From NCBI GenBank assembly GCA_947492905.1, contig CANLOL010000001.1, positions 908,578 through 972,577 of the forward strand: DNA of 64,000 bases. The letters run 5' to 3'. The translations under genes and the position numbers were made by a program. Below are positions 37,293 to 46,322 of this stretch, one piece after another (position 1 is the stretch's first letter; every line of letters begins with the position of its first letter). The notes beneath the pieces were generated by a model. It was given only the letters and a program-made list of their open reading frames with translations. It was not told where the DNA came from and made no database searches. The stretch comes from an uncultured Sphingorhabdus sp. Lineage in GTDB: Bacteria > Pseudomonadota > Alphaproteobacteria > Sphingomonadales > Sphingomonadaceae.

Positions 37293-38099
37293 ATTGAAAA
37301 TTTACAAGCCAATGTTGGCGTTACGCAAATCTTAAATGGTCTTTCGCTCACCATTAATGCGGGTGAAATTCACGCGATTATGGGCCCCAATGGTGCGGGT
37401 AAATCAACGCTGGCTTATACACTCGGCGGTCGCCCCAATTATGAAGTAACCGATGGTTCCGTGTCATTCACAACTTCCGTTCGTGCTGAGCCTGTCGATG
37501 CACAAACGGATGACCCTTCGACAAGCTCAGGGCGAACGGATCAGACATTGGATTTGCTGGATATGGACCCGCATGAGCGCGCGGCTGCTGGTATATTTCT
37601 TGGCTTTCAATATCCCGTCGAAATCCCCGGTGTTTCTAACCTGCAATTTTTGCGCGAGAGCTTGAATGCACAGCGCAAGGTTCGCGGTGAAGACCCGCTA
37701 TCGGGCGCGGAATTTATCAAGCTTGCCAAAGAAAAAGCAGGCTTGCTGAAAATGGACATGGAGATGCTAAAACGCGCGGTCAATGTTGGCTTTTCTGGCG
37801 GCGAGAAAAAGCGCAATGAGATGGTGCAAATGGGTATCATTGATCCCAAGCTCGCTATACTGGATGAAACCGACAGCGGCCTTGATATTGATGCGCTGCG
37901 CATTGTTGGTGATGGCATCAACAGCATCATGCGAAAGCCCGATAAGGCCGTATTGCTGATTACCCATTATCAACGTTTGTTGGATCTGGTGAAGCCCGAT
38001 TTTGTGCATGTGCTGGCGAATGGCAAGATTGTTAAAACTGGCGGTCCCGAATTAGCATTAGAGCTAGAAGAGCATGGCTATGAGGCAGTAGCCGCATGA
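37284..38099 (+). CDS. sufC: Fe-S assembly ATPase SufC with an in-frame repeat insertion
   Basis: 271 aa against about 248 in E. coli. Walker A is GPNGAGKST, the ABC signature is FSGGEKKRNE, and Walker B is LAILDETDSGLDIDAL. FQYPVEIPGVSNLQFLRE is also conserved. An extra stretch of some 23-25 residues (about 63-88: TTSVRAEPVDAQ, then TDDPSTSSGRTDQT) sits between DGSVSF and LDLLDMDPHERAAAGIF, where SufC has a short loop before the helical domain. It is encoded by a palindromic repeat element. The rest of the protein is intact, so the ATPase is probably functional. It overlaps sufD by ATGA. Confidence 0.97.
   Translation: MLKIENLQANVGVTQILNGLSLTINAGEIHAIMGPNGAGKSTLAYTLGGRPNYEVTDGSVSFTTSVRAEPVDAQTDDPSTSSGRTDQTLDLLDMDPHERAAAGIFLGFQYPVEIPGVSNLQFLRESLNAQRKVRGEDPLSGAEFIKLAKEKAGLLKMDMEMLKRAVNVGFSGGEKKRNEMVQMGIIDPKLAILDETDSGLDIDALRIVGDGINSIMRKPDKAVLLITHYQRLLDLVKPDFVHVLANGKIVKTGGPELALELEEHGYEAVAA
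37477..37539. repeat. palindromic repeat element inside sufC
   Basis: The left arm (37477-37498, beginning CCGTTCGTGCTGAGC) and the right arm (37518-37539, beginning TCGACAAGCTCAGGG) are inverted copies matching at 19 of 22 positions, with a 19-bp loop. Its sequence resembles the abundant TTCGACAAGCTCAG-type repeats of sphingomonads. It keeps the reading frame and adds about 23 codons to sufC. Confidence 0.88.
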
Positions 38100-38845
38100 A
38101 CGCATTACCAACCAAAGGCGATGAAGCATGGCGCTATGCCGATTTGAAATTGCTTGCTGATGTATGGCAAGATGTGCCTTCGCCAGAGCAAATCACCGTC
38201 AAAGCGGGTGAGAGCATGGCGCGCCAAATTTGCGAAATTCCCGTGATTGGCAATGGCGTTGCTATGGCTGATCTGGATATAGTGATAGAGGATGGCGCTA
38301 CTTTCACGCTGCATGTTTTGGCGGCTGCTGTGCAATATGGACGTATCAACATCAAAACCACCTTGGGCAAAGGTAGCCATTTTGAATTGGGCGGTGCTAT
38401 CCTTGGGAATGGCGATCAGTCGCTCGAGATTGTGACGGAAACCATTCATGCGAAACCCGAAGCGACATCGAACCAAGTGGTGCGCAGCGTTCTTGGCGGC
38501 AAAGCCACAGGAACATTCATGGGCAAAGTGCATGTGGCCCGTGATGCCCAACGCACCGATGCCGCGCAGTCGGTGAAATCTATGTTATTAGACCGCAGCG
38601 CAACCGCGAATAGCAAGCCAGAGCTGGAAATTTTCGCCGATGATGTTTTATGTGCGCATGGTGCAACCGTTGGCGAATTGGATAAAGAAGCGCTCTTCTA
38701 TATGGCGAGCCGCGGATTAGACCCAGAGACGGCCAAGCGTTTAATGTTGCAAGCTTTTATTGGCGATGCTTTTGTTTCGGCAGCGGATGATGTGCGTGAA
38801 GCCATTGAGGGCAAAGCGCTCACAATATTGGAGGCGCTGTCTTGA
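38096..38845 (+). CDS. sufD: Fe-S cluster assembly protein SufD
   Basis: 249 aa, a short SufD. It begins LPTKGDEAWRYADLKLL, a SufD-type N-terminus, and ends with the conserved LEIFADDVLCAHGATVGELDKEALFYMASRGLDPETAKRLMLQAF region (residues about 178-222; DVLCAHGAT is diagnostic). It pairs with SufB in the scaffold complex. ATGA overlap with sufC and TTGA overlap with the next gene show tight coupling. Confidence 0.95.
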   Translation: MNALPTKGDEAWRYADLKLLADVWQDVPSPEQITVKAGESMARQICEIPVIGNGVAMADLDIVIEDGATFTLHVLAAAVQYGRINIKTTLGKGSHFELGGAILGNGDQSLEIVTETIHAKPEATSNQVVRSVLGGKATGTFMGKVHVARDAQRTDAAQSVKSMLLDRSATANSKPELEIFADDVLCAHGATVGELDKEALFYMASRGLDPETAKRLMLQAFIGDAFVSAADDVREAIEGKALTILEALS

Positions 38846-39285
38846 ACCGGACCTTTATCTTATGTGCATTGCTTGCACTGCCAGCCTGTCAGAGCGCGGC
38901 GCATAATGCGCAAGATAATGTTATTAAACGCAAGATTGTCAGCGTTAAGAAGCAATTTGAATATAATAAGATAGAGACGCCCGAGACTATTTTTGAAACA
39001 CCGCTCGATATTGCGCAATATTATGTAGGTGCTTATCCTATGGTATTAGAGGGACGTCCCTTAGTTGACGTGAAAATTGGCCGTGAAACAGAAATTGCGC
39101 CGCATCTCACTATGCTGATTACAGCCAGCGGATTTGAGGTTGGCAGAAATTATGGTGAACAATGGCGCATCCGTATTGAGAGCATCGCCGCAAATAAAGA
39201 TTGGCGTATTGCATCGGCGGAACATCGTTTTCAATGCTTGGGCCGAGATGGAATCCCCGATTGGAGTTTGACGCCATGTCCTTAA
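38842..39285 (+). CDS. small lipoprotein of unknown function in the suf operon
   Basis: 147 aa with a TTG start at 38842 sharing bases with the sufD stop (TTGA) and a GGAGGCG site just upstream. The signal peptide has a lipobox (CALLALPAC). The rest is a compact alpha/beta protein with two Cys near the end (HRFQCLGRDGIPDWSLTPC). Its last 10 bases overlap sufS. I do not recognise the family. Coupled translation with cytoplasmic sufD and sufS is odd for an exported protein. Confidence 0.8.
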   Translation: MNRTFILCALLALPACQSAAHNAQDNVIKRKIVSVKKQFEYNKIETPETIFETPLDIAQYYVGAYPMVLEGRPLVDVKIGRETEIAPHLTMLITASGFEVGRNYGEQWRIRIESIAANKDWRIASAEHRFQCLGRDGIPDWSLTPCP

Positions 39286-40487
39286 ACAGCGATACTAAAA
39301 AACCCGATAGATTAGATTTCCCGGGGATTGATGCCGATTGGCATTATCTGGATACTGCGGCCACCGCGCAAAAACCCCAAGCTGTAATTGACGCGATGGT
39401 GCATGTCATGGGCCGCGATTATGCGACTGTGCATCGCGGTGTTTATGCCCGCTCTGCCAATATGACGATGGCATTTGAGGCCGCGCGCGCGCGCACTGCC
39501 AAATTTATGGGCGCTGCATCTGATAATGAGATTGTCTTTGTGCGCGGTGCTACCGAAGGCATTAATCTGGTTGCCAATAGCTGGGGCGATGCCAATGTTG
39601 GCAAAGATGATCGCATCATGCTCTCTCAGTTGGAGCATCATAGCAATATCGTACCATGGCAAATGTTGGCACAGCGCGTTGGTGCGCATATTGATGTCTG
39701 TCCATTGACCGATGATGGGCGTATTGATCTGGATTGGTTAGAGGCCAATTTGACCGAGCGGCATAAGATTGTGGCTCTGGCCCATGTGTCCAATGTATTT
39801 GGCAGCATATTGGGCGTGCGCCGCGCATCCAAAGCTGCGCATGCTGTGGGTGCGAAATTATTACTCGATGGATGTCAGGCCGCGCCAAGAATGCGCCTTA
39901 ATATGGCGGAATTGGATTGTGATTTTTATGTCTGGTCTGGGCATAAATTATATGGGCCAACCGGCGTTGGCGTGCTCTGGGCGCGCCATGATATATTGGA
40001 TGCTATGCCGCCCTATCAAGGCGGCGGCGCGATGATTGATCGGGTGAGCTTTGATGGTACGACTTATGGACCTGTACCCCAACGTTTTGAAGCAGGAACA
40101 CCGATGATAGCAGAGGTTATCACCCTGCATGCGGCGATTGATTATATAGAGGCACACGATATGGAATCGGTGTTTGCGCACGAAGCAGCGCTGGTCGCAA
40201 AAGCGCGCGATGCTCTATCCTCTATCAACAGCGTTACTATCTATGGCCCAGAAAAATCTGCTGGTATATTATCCTTCATGGTAGAGGGGGTGCATCCGCA
40301 CGATGTAGCCACTATATTGGATGAAGAGGGCGTTGCCATTCGCGCGGGCCATCATTGCGCCCAACCATTAATGGATTATATGGGCGTTGCTGCAACGGCG
40401 CGGGCGAGCTTTGGTATTTATAGCGATGAGAGCGATATTGATGCTCTGGTCAAAGGCATTGAAAGAGTTAGAAAGATATTCGGATGA
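39276..40487 (+). CDS. sufS: cysteine desulfurase SufS
   Basis: 403 aa from the ATG at 39276 (the frame is open further upstream, but that part overlaps the lipoprotein gene). Class V PLP enzyme: YLDTAATAQKP at the start, the PLP Lys in WSGHKLYGPTGVGVLW, and the persulfide Cys in RAGHHCAQPLM. It takes sulfur from cysteine for cluster assembly. No SufE is in the window; SufT follows with an ATGA overlap. Confidence 0.96.
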   Translation: MSLNSDTKKPDRLDFPGIDADWHYLDTAATAQKPQAVIDAMVHVMGRDYATVHRGVYARSANMTMAFEAARARTAKFMGAASDNEIVFVRGATEGINLVANSWGDANVGKDDRIMLSQLEHHSNIVPWQMLAQRVGAHIDVCPLTDDGRIDLDWLEANLTERHKIVALAHVSNVFGSILGVRRASKAAHAVGAKLLLDGCQAAPRMRLNMAELDCDFYVWSGHKLYGPTGVGVLWARHDILDAMPPYQGGGAMIDRVSFDGTTYGPVPQRFEAGTPMIAEVITLHAAIDYIEAHDMESVFAHEAALVAKARDALSSINSVTIYGPEKSAGILSFMVEGVHPHDVATILDEEGVAIRAGHHCAQPLMDYMGVAATARASFGIYSDESDIDALVKGIERVRKIFG

Positions 40488-41041
40488 GCGAACGTAAAAT
40501 TAATGTCGAAGAAGTGGACAGCGTAGAAGCACCACCAAAAGTGCGCGTTGGCGATATGCCAGATCATATCGTTGCGCCATCGCCAGTAGAGGCAGAGGCT
40601 ATGCAAAATAATGCACAAAGCGTTTCGGCAAGCGGCCCTGAAGATGAAACAGCAGGCGACAAACTAGAGCGTAAGCGCGATTATCTTGAGGGATTTTTGG
40701 CGCAAACCCCCACTGAAACTCCGTCCAATGAGAGCGGCGGCGCGCTATATGATGCCGTGATTGATACGCTTAAATCCATTTATGATCCTGAGATTCCAGT
40801 AAATATCTATGACCTTGGTTTGATTTATGGCGTGGAAATTACGCCCGATAATCATGCGATTGTCACAATGACACTCACCACGCCGCATTGCCCCGTCGCC
40901 GAGAGTATGCCCGGCGAGATTGAGCTGCAAGTCGGCAGCGTACCGGGTGTTGGCCATAGCGAGGTGAATTTGGTTTGGGACCCACCATGGGACCCGCAAA
41001 AAATGAGCGATGAAGCCAAGTTAGAATTGGGGATGCTATGA
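40484..41041 (+). CDS. sufT: SUF-associated MIP18-family protein SufT
   Basis: 185 aa. The C-terminal 100 residues are a DUF59/MIP18 domain (SIYDPEIPVNIYDLGLIYGVEI, TMTLTTPHCPVAESMP) with the conserved Cys in the HCP motif. An N-terminal acidic, probably disordered extension of about 80 residues precedes it. SufT helps Fe-S maturation of target proteins. It is overlapped on both sides by 4 bases (sufS, GNAT gene). Confidence 0.92.
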   Translation: MSERKINVEEVDSVEAPPKVRVGDMPDHIVAPSPVEAEAMQNNAQSVSASGPEDETAGDKLERKRDYLEGFLAQTPTETPSNESGGALYDAVIDTLKSIYDPEIPVNIYDLGLIYGVEITPDNHAIVTMTLTTPHCPVAESMPGEIELQVGSVPGVGHSEVNLVWDPPWDPQKMSDEAKLELGML

Positions 41042-41508
41042 GCATTACGATCATCGAGGCTGATTATAATAATCCAGCACATGGCGATGCTATTGTTGCT
41101 CTGTTGCGGGCTTATGCGATGGACCCTATGGGCGGCGGCGAAGATTTATCGCAATATGCGCAGGATAATGTGGTTGCGGGTCTCGCTGCGCACCACGGAG
41201 CCTTTACATTTTTGGCCTATGATGGGGAAACACCCGTTGGCATAGCCGATTGCATGACGGAATTTTCAACCTTTAAGGCAAAAAAAGATGTGAATATTCA
41301 TGATGTTGCAGTGCTAGAAAGCGCGCGCGGCAAAGGTGTAGGCAAAGCATTATTCGCCGCCATAGAAGAACGCGCCCGCGCATTAGATGCTGGTAAAATC
41401 ACTTTAGAAGTGCTGCATCATAACCATGGTGCTAAGGGGTTATACGCATCATTAGGATATGGCGATACCCCGCAAGGCGCCTATCATTTTTGGACAAAGG
41501 AGCTGTGA
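41038..41508 (+). CDS. GNAT-family N-acetyltransferase in the suf operon
   Basis: 156 aa. GNAT acetyl-CoA site: VAVLESARGKGVGKALFAAIEERA, then LEVLHHNHGAKGLYASLGYG. The substrate is unknown. It overlaps sufT (ATGA) and sufA (TGATG), so it is translated with the Fe-S genes, although acetyltransferases are not known parts of cluster assembly. It could acetylate a small molecule or a protein linked to sulfur or iron stress; this is inference from position. Confidence 0.9.
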   Translation: MSITIIEADYNNPAHGDAIVALLRAYAMDPMGGGEDLSQYAQDNVVAGLAAHHGAFTFLAYDGETPVGIADCMTEFSTFKAKKDVNIHDVAVLESARGKGVGKALFAAIEERARALDAGKITLEVLHHNHGAKGLYASLGYGDTPQGAYHFWTKEL

Positions 41509-41858
41509 TGACCACATTAAGAGAACGCCCAGCAGCAATTATTTTGACACCAGCCGCCGAAGAGCGGGTGAAATATCTTATGTCCAAAGCGCCCGAAGAT
41601 GCCATTGGCGTGAAATTATCAACCCCTAGACGCGGGTGCAGCGGCCTTGCCTATAGCGTTGATTATGTCACCGAAGAGGCAAAATTTGACGAGAAAATCG
41701 AAACCAGCGGCGGCACATTTTATGTTGATAGTGCCAGCGTGCTCTATCTGATTGGTTCAACTATGGACTGGGAAGAAGATGATTTTGTCGCAGGCTTCAC
41801 ATTCAACAACCCCAATGCCAAAGGCGCATGTGGTTGCGGAGAGAGCTTTACGGTTTGA
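41508..41858 (+). CDS. sufA: A-type Fe-S carrier SufA/IscA
   Basis: 116 aa from the ATG at 41508, with AAGGAG upstream. The HesB/IscA fold shows the three conserved cysteines in RGCSGLAYSVDYV and GACGCGESF. It carries clusters from the SufBCD scaffold to apoproteins. It is the last gene of the suf operon; repeat element B lies 54 bp further on. Confidence 0.96.
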   Translation: MTTLRERPAAIILTPAAEERVKYLMSKAPEDAIGVKLSTPRRGCSGLAYSVDYVTEEAKFDEKIETSGGTFYVDSASVLYLIGSTMDWEEDDFVAGFTFNNPNAKGACGCGESFTV

Positions 41859-41911
41859 TGGGTAAGGCCAGAGTGTTGCTCTAGTTCTTTAGGACGAAAA
41901 TTTATACTCTT

Positions 41912-41987
41912 GTCATCCTGAATTTATTTCAGGATCTATCTGGGCAAATCCTCAGATCAAATGGATGCTGAACCAAGTTCAGCATGA
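41912..41987. repeat. palindromic dispersed repeat element B (after sufA)
   Basis: TCCTGAATTTATTTCAGGA (left hairpin) and ATGCTGAACCAAGTTCAGCAT (two parts, right hairpin) with closing GTCA/TGAC have the same plan and much the same sequence as element A at 37100. Lying just after the last suf gene, it could protect or end the transcript. I saw no gene in the 240-bp gap around it. Confidence 0.75.
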
Positions 41988-42038
41988 CAGACTATGGTTT
42001 TATTTATACTCATTAGTGAAGGTCATCGTTGCATATAA

Positions 42039-42067
42039 AAACCCCAGACGCTTTCACGCTGGGGTTA
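42039..42067 (-). terminator. intrinsic terminator of the subtilisin autotransporter gene
   Basis: AACCCCAGCG and CGTCTGGGGTT pair around a short loop and are followed on the minus strand by a T-run. It lies 34 bp past the stop codon and may also end the converging suf transcript. Confidence 0.85.
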
Positions 42068-42100
42068 TATATATTGATGAATTTTTTGCGTAATTGCCAA

Positions 42101-44524
42101 TTACAATCCGAACGTAAAGCGTATTGCCGCGCCAATATCATCGGGCGCATTTTGGAAATGCCCAGGCTCTTGACGGAAAAAGAAATTGGTGGAGACCGTG
42201 CCGCCCTTAATCGGGAAGAAATAGGATAGCTCGGTCGCAATTTCGCGGCCCTGAGGCGCTAGGTTTAATTGCCTAACGCCAAAGGTAGCACTCTCGGTCG
42301 CAAAATCAAAACTGACAGGAACATTAAGGTTTAATCCGCCGCTGGTCACGCGGGTAGGTTGGGCGATGCGCAAACCAATACGGTCCCATGTACCAAAAAC
42401 ACCGGCTTTGCTGACATCGAATGAAAAGCTGTTGCTGCGGATTTGGCCGCTGCCATCAATCGTACCGCCGCTGTTTAATGTGCTGCGTGCATCAGTCCAA
42501 CCTTCGCGCCATGCAGCGTTTAGATTAAAGCCCTTGCCCAAATTATAACGGCCATTGGCATTAAGGAAAATGCTCTGCGCACCGCCGCGACCAATCGCGC
42601 TATTGAAACGCGCGCCCAGCACGGTTTCTTCTTCGTTGAGTAGGTTCGCACCGAGCGAGAGCCAAGCATTGCCTATGCTGCGATCGAGCGCGACACCGAC
42701 ATTGCCATAGCTATATTGATTGTTGCTAGGCAAACCAAATTGTAGCTCATTGCTCTCTAACACGCGGGCTTGACCAGCCTCTGCGCTAAGCGTTAGGCCA
42801 AAACCATTGATATTCTGACGCAGCGCAAATGATCCATCGGGGCTGCGGGTAAAGCCGCTGTCAAAATTAGCATTACGCGCAATCAGGAAGCTGCTGCCCC
42901 CTTGACCTTGTAGGGCGGTCAATTGCGCTTGGGCGCTCTGACGAATGCCGAGGCTAACGCTAGTGTCTGTTGCAAGTTTTGCTGTGATACGGCCCGCAAT
43001 AATACGGGCAGCGCGCTCATCGCTCTCGCTAAGATTTAATCCGCGAATAGGCTCGCTGGAATCTTGTCTAATGTTAAACGCGATTTGCGCAGGGCCAGCA
43101 TTTAGGGCAACCGCGCGGCCATTATTGATTAGCCCTTGGGTAAGGCGTGGGTTTTGCTGAGCTGCAATAATGCCAGCGCCTAAATTTACCTCAAAAGGAC
43201 GGTCAAATTCATCGGTGATGATAGCATTAAGCGGTTCGCTTGATAGACCAGCATCGCCCATTGAAAAGCCAGTAGACCCTGCTGTCGTTGTGGTAGGCAG
43301 CGGTATGGATGTGGATGCAAGCGCAGTAGTTCCGATGGGTTGAAAGGCAGATGCAATATTTAATATGCCGCGTCCAAAGACTGCGTCTGTACCAGCCTCG
43401 CCAGCATCATCGGCAGATTGCAATAATATATCGACAATCTCTACCGCGGTAAGATTTGGGAAAGCTTGCGCCAACAATGCCGCTGCACCCGATATTTGAG
43501 GCGCAGAGAAAGAAGTACCGTTGAATACATTTACAAAACGATTGCCTTCATCATCGGTGGTGATGAGAATTTCATCATCTTCGAACAAACAACAAATGCC
43601 AGAGCCGAGAGCGGATAAGACAGAATCTTGGGAATCGCCGGCACGGTTACTGAAATCAGAAATTTCACGATCATCGGTGACCGAAGTTGAAATGATAACA
43701 TTGCCATTACCATTGGCCAAAAATGCTTGGGCAAAGGGGCTTGGATTATCGGGATCAAAAGCTGGTTCTTCGTCATCGTCTGGATTACCTTCGTTACCAG
43801 CAGAGATAACGATTACAATATTTGCGGCCGTTGCTCTTTCGATAGCAAGCCTAAGGGCCGTGCCAACACCGCCAGGACCGCCCAGAGAGAGGTTTACGAT
43901 TCGCGCACCCGCATCAACGGCAGCGTTTAATGCTGTTGCTAATGTGGCATTGTTAAATGTGCAGCCCGGTTCATCATCGCCAGTGCCTTCGCATGTTCCT
44001 TCGGTATCGCTGCGCAATGTTAAAATTGTTGAATCAAAAGCTATGCCATGAATGCCGCTATCGTCGCGTGCAGCGCCAATGACGCGTGATACTGTCGCGC
44101 CGTGGCCATCAAGAGTTTGCAGACCGCGATCTAATCCGGTGGCATCAATTGAATCATCGGAAATACGCCCTACGAAATCACGGCTGTCTGGATCAATGCC
44201 CGTGTCAATTACGCCAACGATAATGCCCGCACCCGTTGCGCCGACTTCATAAGCGGCAATTGCGCCATGAAATTCGGGGCCATCGGAACGGCGAAATTCT
44301 GCTGTGTCAAAATTTGTACCAGGTGGAGGCGGTGTTGTCGCAGGGCCTGGAGGCGGCGGTGGAGGAGGAGGCGGTGGCGGCGGGGGAGTCGGTGCCGCTG
44401 GTGGTGGTATTGTTGGAGACGTGCTAGCACCATTGCCGCTGCCTGATCCACCGCATGCAGATAGCGCCAATACAGCAATTAAGGCTGAAACAGCCGGAAT
44501 ATTTTTTTGAATATCTTTTTTCAT
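42101..44524 (-). CDS. subtilisin-like (S8) autotransporter serine protease, lipoprotein type
   Basis: 807 aa from the ATG at 44524. The signal has a lipobox (LALSACGG), followed by a linker of about 40 residues rich in Pro with a run of 13 Pro. The S8 catalytic triad is plain: Asp in GVIDTGIDPD, His in DGHGATVSRV, and Ser in FNGTSFSAPQISGAA, with AGNEGN for the oxyanion hole. From about residue 410 the sequence becomes a beta-rich barrel domain ending AIRFTFGL, as autotransporters do. The enzyme is probably displayed on the cell surface. A lipid-anchor site on an autotransporter passenger is uncommon. The protease substrate is unknown. Confidence 0.9.
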   Translation of the reverse strand: MKKDIQKNIPAVSALIAVLALSACGGSGSGNGASTSPTIPPPAAPTPPPPPPPPPPPPPGPATTPPPPGTNFDTAEFRRSDGPEFHGAIAAYEVGATGAGIIVGVIDTGIDPDSRDFVGRISDDSIDATGLDRGLQTLDGHGATVSRVIGAARDDSGIHGIAFDSTILTLRSDTEGTCEGTGDDEPGCTFNNATLATALNAAVDAGARIVNLSLGGPGGVGTALRLAIERATAANIVIVISAGNEGNPDDDEEPAFDPDNPSPFAQAFLANGNGNVIISTSVTDDREISDFSNRAGDSQDSVLSALGSGICCLFEDDEILITTDDEGNRFVNVFNGTSFSAPQISGAAALLAQAFPNLTAVEIVDILLQSADDAGEAGTDAVFGRGILNIASAFQPIGTTALASTSIPLPTTTTAGSTGFSMGDAGLSSEPLNAIITDEFDRPFEVNLGAGIIAAQQNPRLTQGLINNGRAVALNAGPAQIAFNIRQDSSEPIRGLNLSESDERAARIIAGRITAKLATDTSVSLGIRQSAQAQLTALQGQGGSSFLIARNANFDSGFTRSPDGSFALRQNINGFGLTLSAEAGQARVLESNELQFGLPSNNQYSYGNVGVALDRSIGNAWLSLGANLLNEEETVLGARFNSAIGRGGAQSIFLNANGRYNLGKGFNLNAAWREGWTDARSTLNSGGTIDGSGQIRSNSFSFDVSKAGVFGTWDRIGLRIAQPTRVTSGGLNLNVPVSFDFATESATFGVRQLNLAPQGREIATELSYFFPIKGGTVSTNFFFRQEPGHFQNAPDDIGAAIRFTFGL

Positions 44525-44712
44525 ACTGGGTCTCACTTTACACATTACTCACTTCCCAACATAGCTAGGCTAGCAGCAATTTATGCTATATTACAAGGGG
44601 GTGGCTATGATTTTTTACATTGGTGCTGAAAATGCGGATTTTCTCTTGTTAATTTATGCATTATCATAGAGACGATGCGCGATTAACATTTCCTTAAAAC
44701 AGAGCGACAATT

Positions 44713-44726
44713 TGATAATATTATCA
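44713..44726. promoter_or_regulatory. 14-bp perfect palindrome upstream of the nucleotidase gene
   Basis: TGATAATATTATCA is a perfect inverted repeat 37 bp before the start of the HAD nucleotidase gene, with GACAA on its left and TTGTC on its right. It may be an operator or part of an AT-rich promoter. Confidence 0.4.
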
Positions 44727-44763
44727 TTGTCTCAGCTCACCAAACAATAGCAAGGCATGATAG

Positions 44764-45450
44764 ATGGATTTGGAAAAGATCGACCATTGGATATTTGATC
44801 TGGATAATACGCTTTATCCATCGCGCTATGCCTTTTTCGATCAAATAAGCGCGCGTATCACCCAATATGTGCAGCGTCATCTCGGATGCAATTTGGATCA
44901 GGCAAAGGCGATTCAGAAATCCTATTTCATCGAATATGGAACCACATTGAACGGATTAATGCATAATGATGATGTCGATCCGCAAGATTATCTGCATTAT
45001 GTGCACGATATAGATTTATCCATTTTGGATGAAGCCCCAAAACTAGCACCGTTAATACAATCCCTTCCGGGTAAAAAATATATCTTCACCAATGGCGATA
45101 CACCCTATGCGCAGCGGGTAATAGAGAGGCTTGGGTTGGATGGTTTGTTCGATTCTATATGCGATATATGCGCCAGCGATTACCGACCAAAGCCAGAGAT
45201 GATAGCCTATCAGACGCTTTTGAACAAAACGGACATTGACCCCTTGCGGGCTGTGTTTTTCGAGGATATGGCCCGTAACTTAGAAACTGCTAAATCATTA
45301 GGCATGACGACAGTCTGGATTGATGGCGGTTCTGATTGGGGGCGGCCCAATTGGAATGATCAAAATGATAGCAAAGGCAATTTTATCGATGCGACCACAG
45401 ACTGCATCGAAACTTTTTTAACCGACATAGTGACAAAGATTGGGAATTAA
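44764..45450 (+). CDS. pyrimidine 5'-nucleotidase (HAD superfamily)
   Basis: 228 aa. HAD motif I is [12 protein letters not shown] (nucleophile Asp then Asp), motif II is IFTNGD, and the later Lys and acidic pair appear in DYRPKPEM and [13 protein letters not shown]. The family (SDT1-like) removes phosphate from UMP/CMP. It is followed after 2 bases by dapD, a common order in alphaproteobacteria. Confidence 0.9.
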   Translation: MDLEKIDHWIFDLDNTLYPSRYAFFDQISARITQYVQRHLGCNLDQAKAIQKSYFIEYGTTLNGLMHNDDVDPQDYLHYVHDIDLSILDEAPKLAPLIQSLPGKKYIFTNGDTPYAQRVIERLGLDGLFDSICDICASDYRPKPEMIAYQTLLNKTDIDPLRAVFFEDMARNLETAKSLGMTTVWIDGGSDWGRPNWNDQNDSKGNFIDATTDCIETFLTDIVTKIGN

Positions 45451-45452
45451 AT

Positions 45453-46292
45453 ATGAGCAAGCAATTAGAGCAAATTATCGAAGCAGCATGGGATGCACGC
45501 GATGGATTAAGCCTATCAACCACAGGTGAGGTGCGCGATGCCGTTAATGAAGCACTCAATATGCTCGACAGCGGTACAGGTCGCGTGGCCAGCCAAGAAG
45601 GCGGCGAATGGGTGGTGCATCAATGGCTCAAAAAAGCGGTGCTTTTATCCTTTCGTTTGAATGATAATGTCATCATGGATAATGGTGCTGCTGGTTCTCC
45701 TGCTTTTGATAAAGTGCCATCCAAATTTGAAGGATGGGGTGAGAGTGATTTTCGCAGCGCAGGTTTTCGCGTTGTGCCCGGAGCAGCAGCACGCAGAGGC
45801 AGCTATATCGGCAAAGATGTTGTCTTAATGCCAAGCTTTGTGAATATTGGCGCTTATGTGGGTGATGGCACGATGATCGATACTTGGGCATCGGTAGGCA
45901 GCTGCGCACAGGTTGGCAAAAATTGTCATATCTCAGCTGGTACTGGAATCGGCGGGGTTCTCGAACCATTGCAAGCCAACCCAACGATCATTGGTGATAA
46001 TTGCTTTATCGGCGCGCGCAGTGAGATTGTGGAAGGCGTGATTGTGGGCGAGGGATGCGTTGTTTCTATGGGTGTATTCATCACCCAATCGACCAAAATT
46101 GTGAACCGCGAAACGGGCGAAATCATCAGCGGGCATATCCCGCCCTATTCGGTTGTTGTTCCCGGTACATTACCCGGCAAACCATTGCCCGATGGCAGCG
46201 CAGGGCCAAGCTTAGCATGTGCGGTCATTGTGAAAACGGTGGATGCGCAAACGCGCAGTAAAACTGGCATTAACGAATTGTTACGCGATTAA
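45453..46292 (+). CDS. dapD: tetrahydrodipicolinate N-succinyltransferase
   Basis: 279 aa. The C-terminal half is a left-handed beta-helix of hexapeptide repeats ([35 protein letters not shown], residues about 122-156), ending with [18 protein letters not shown]. This is the succinylase route to diaminopimelate and lysine, needed for peptidoglycan. It is co-transcribed with the nucleotidase gene. Confidence 0.97.
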   Translation: MSKQLEQIIEAAWDARDGLSLSTTGEVRDAVNEALNMLDSGTGRVASQEGGEWVVHQWLKKAVLLSFRLNDNVIMDNGAAGSPAFDKVPSKFEGWGESDFRSAGFRVVPGAAARRGSYIGKDVVLMPSFVNIGAYVGDGTMIDTWASVGSCAQVGKNCHISAGTGIGGVLEPLQANPTIIGDNCFIGARSEIVEGVIVGEGCVVSMGVFITQSTKIVNRETGEIISGHIPPYSVVVPGTLPGKPLPDGSAGPSLACAVIVKTVDAQTRSKTGINELLRD

Positions 46293-46322
46293 TCCCTTAA
46301 AGCTAAGAGAGAGGCTCTATCC

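Noticed and set aside
43521-44051. 176-codon open frame opposite the subtilisin gene
   Set aside because: It lies fully inside a gene with clear catalytic motifs; Ser/Pro-rich composition is that of a reverse-strand shadow.
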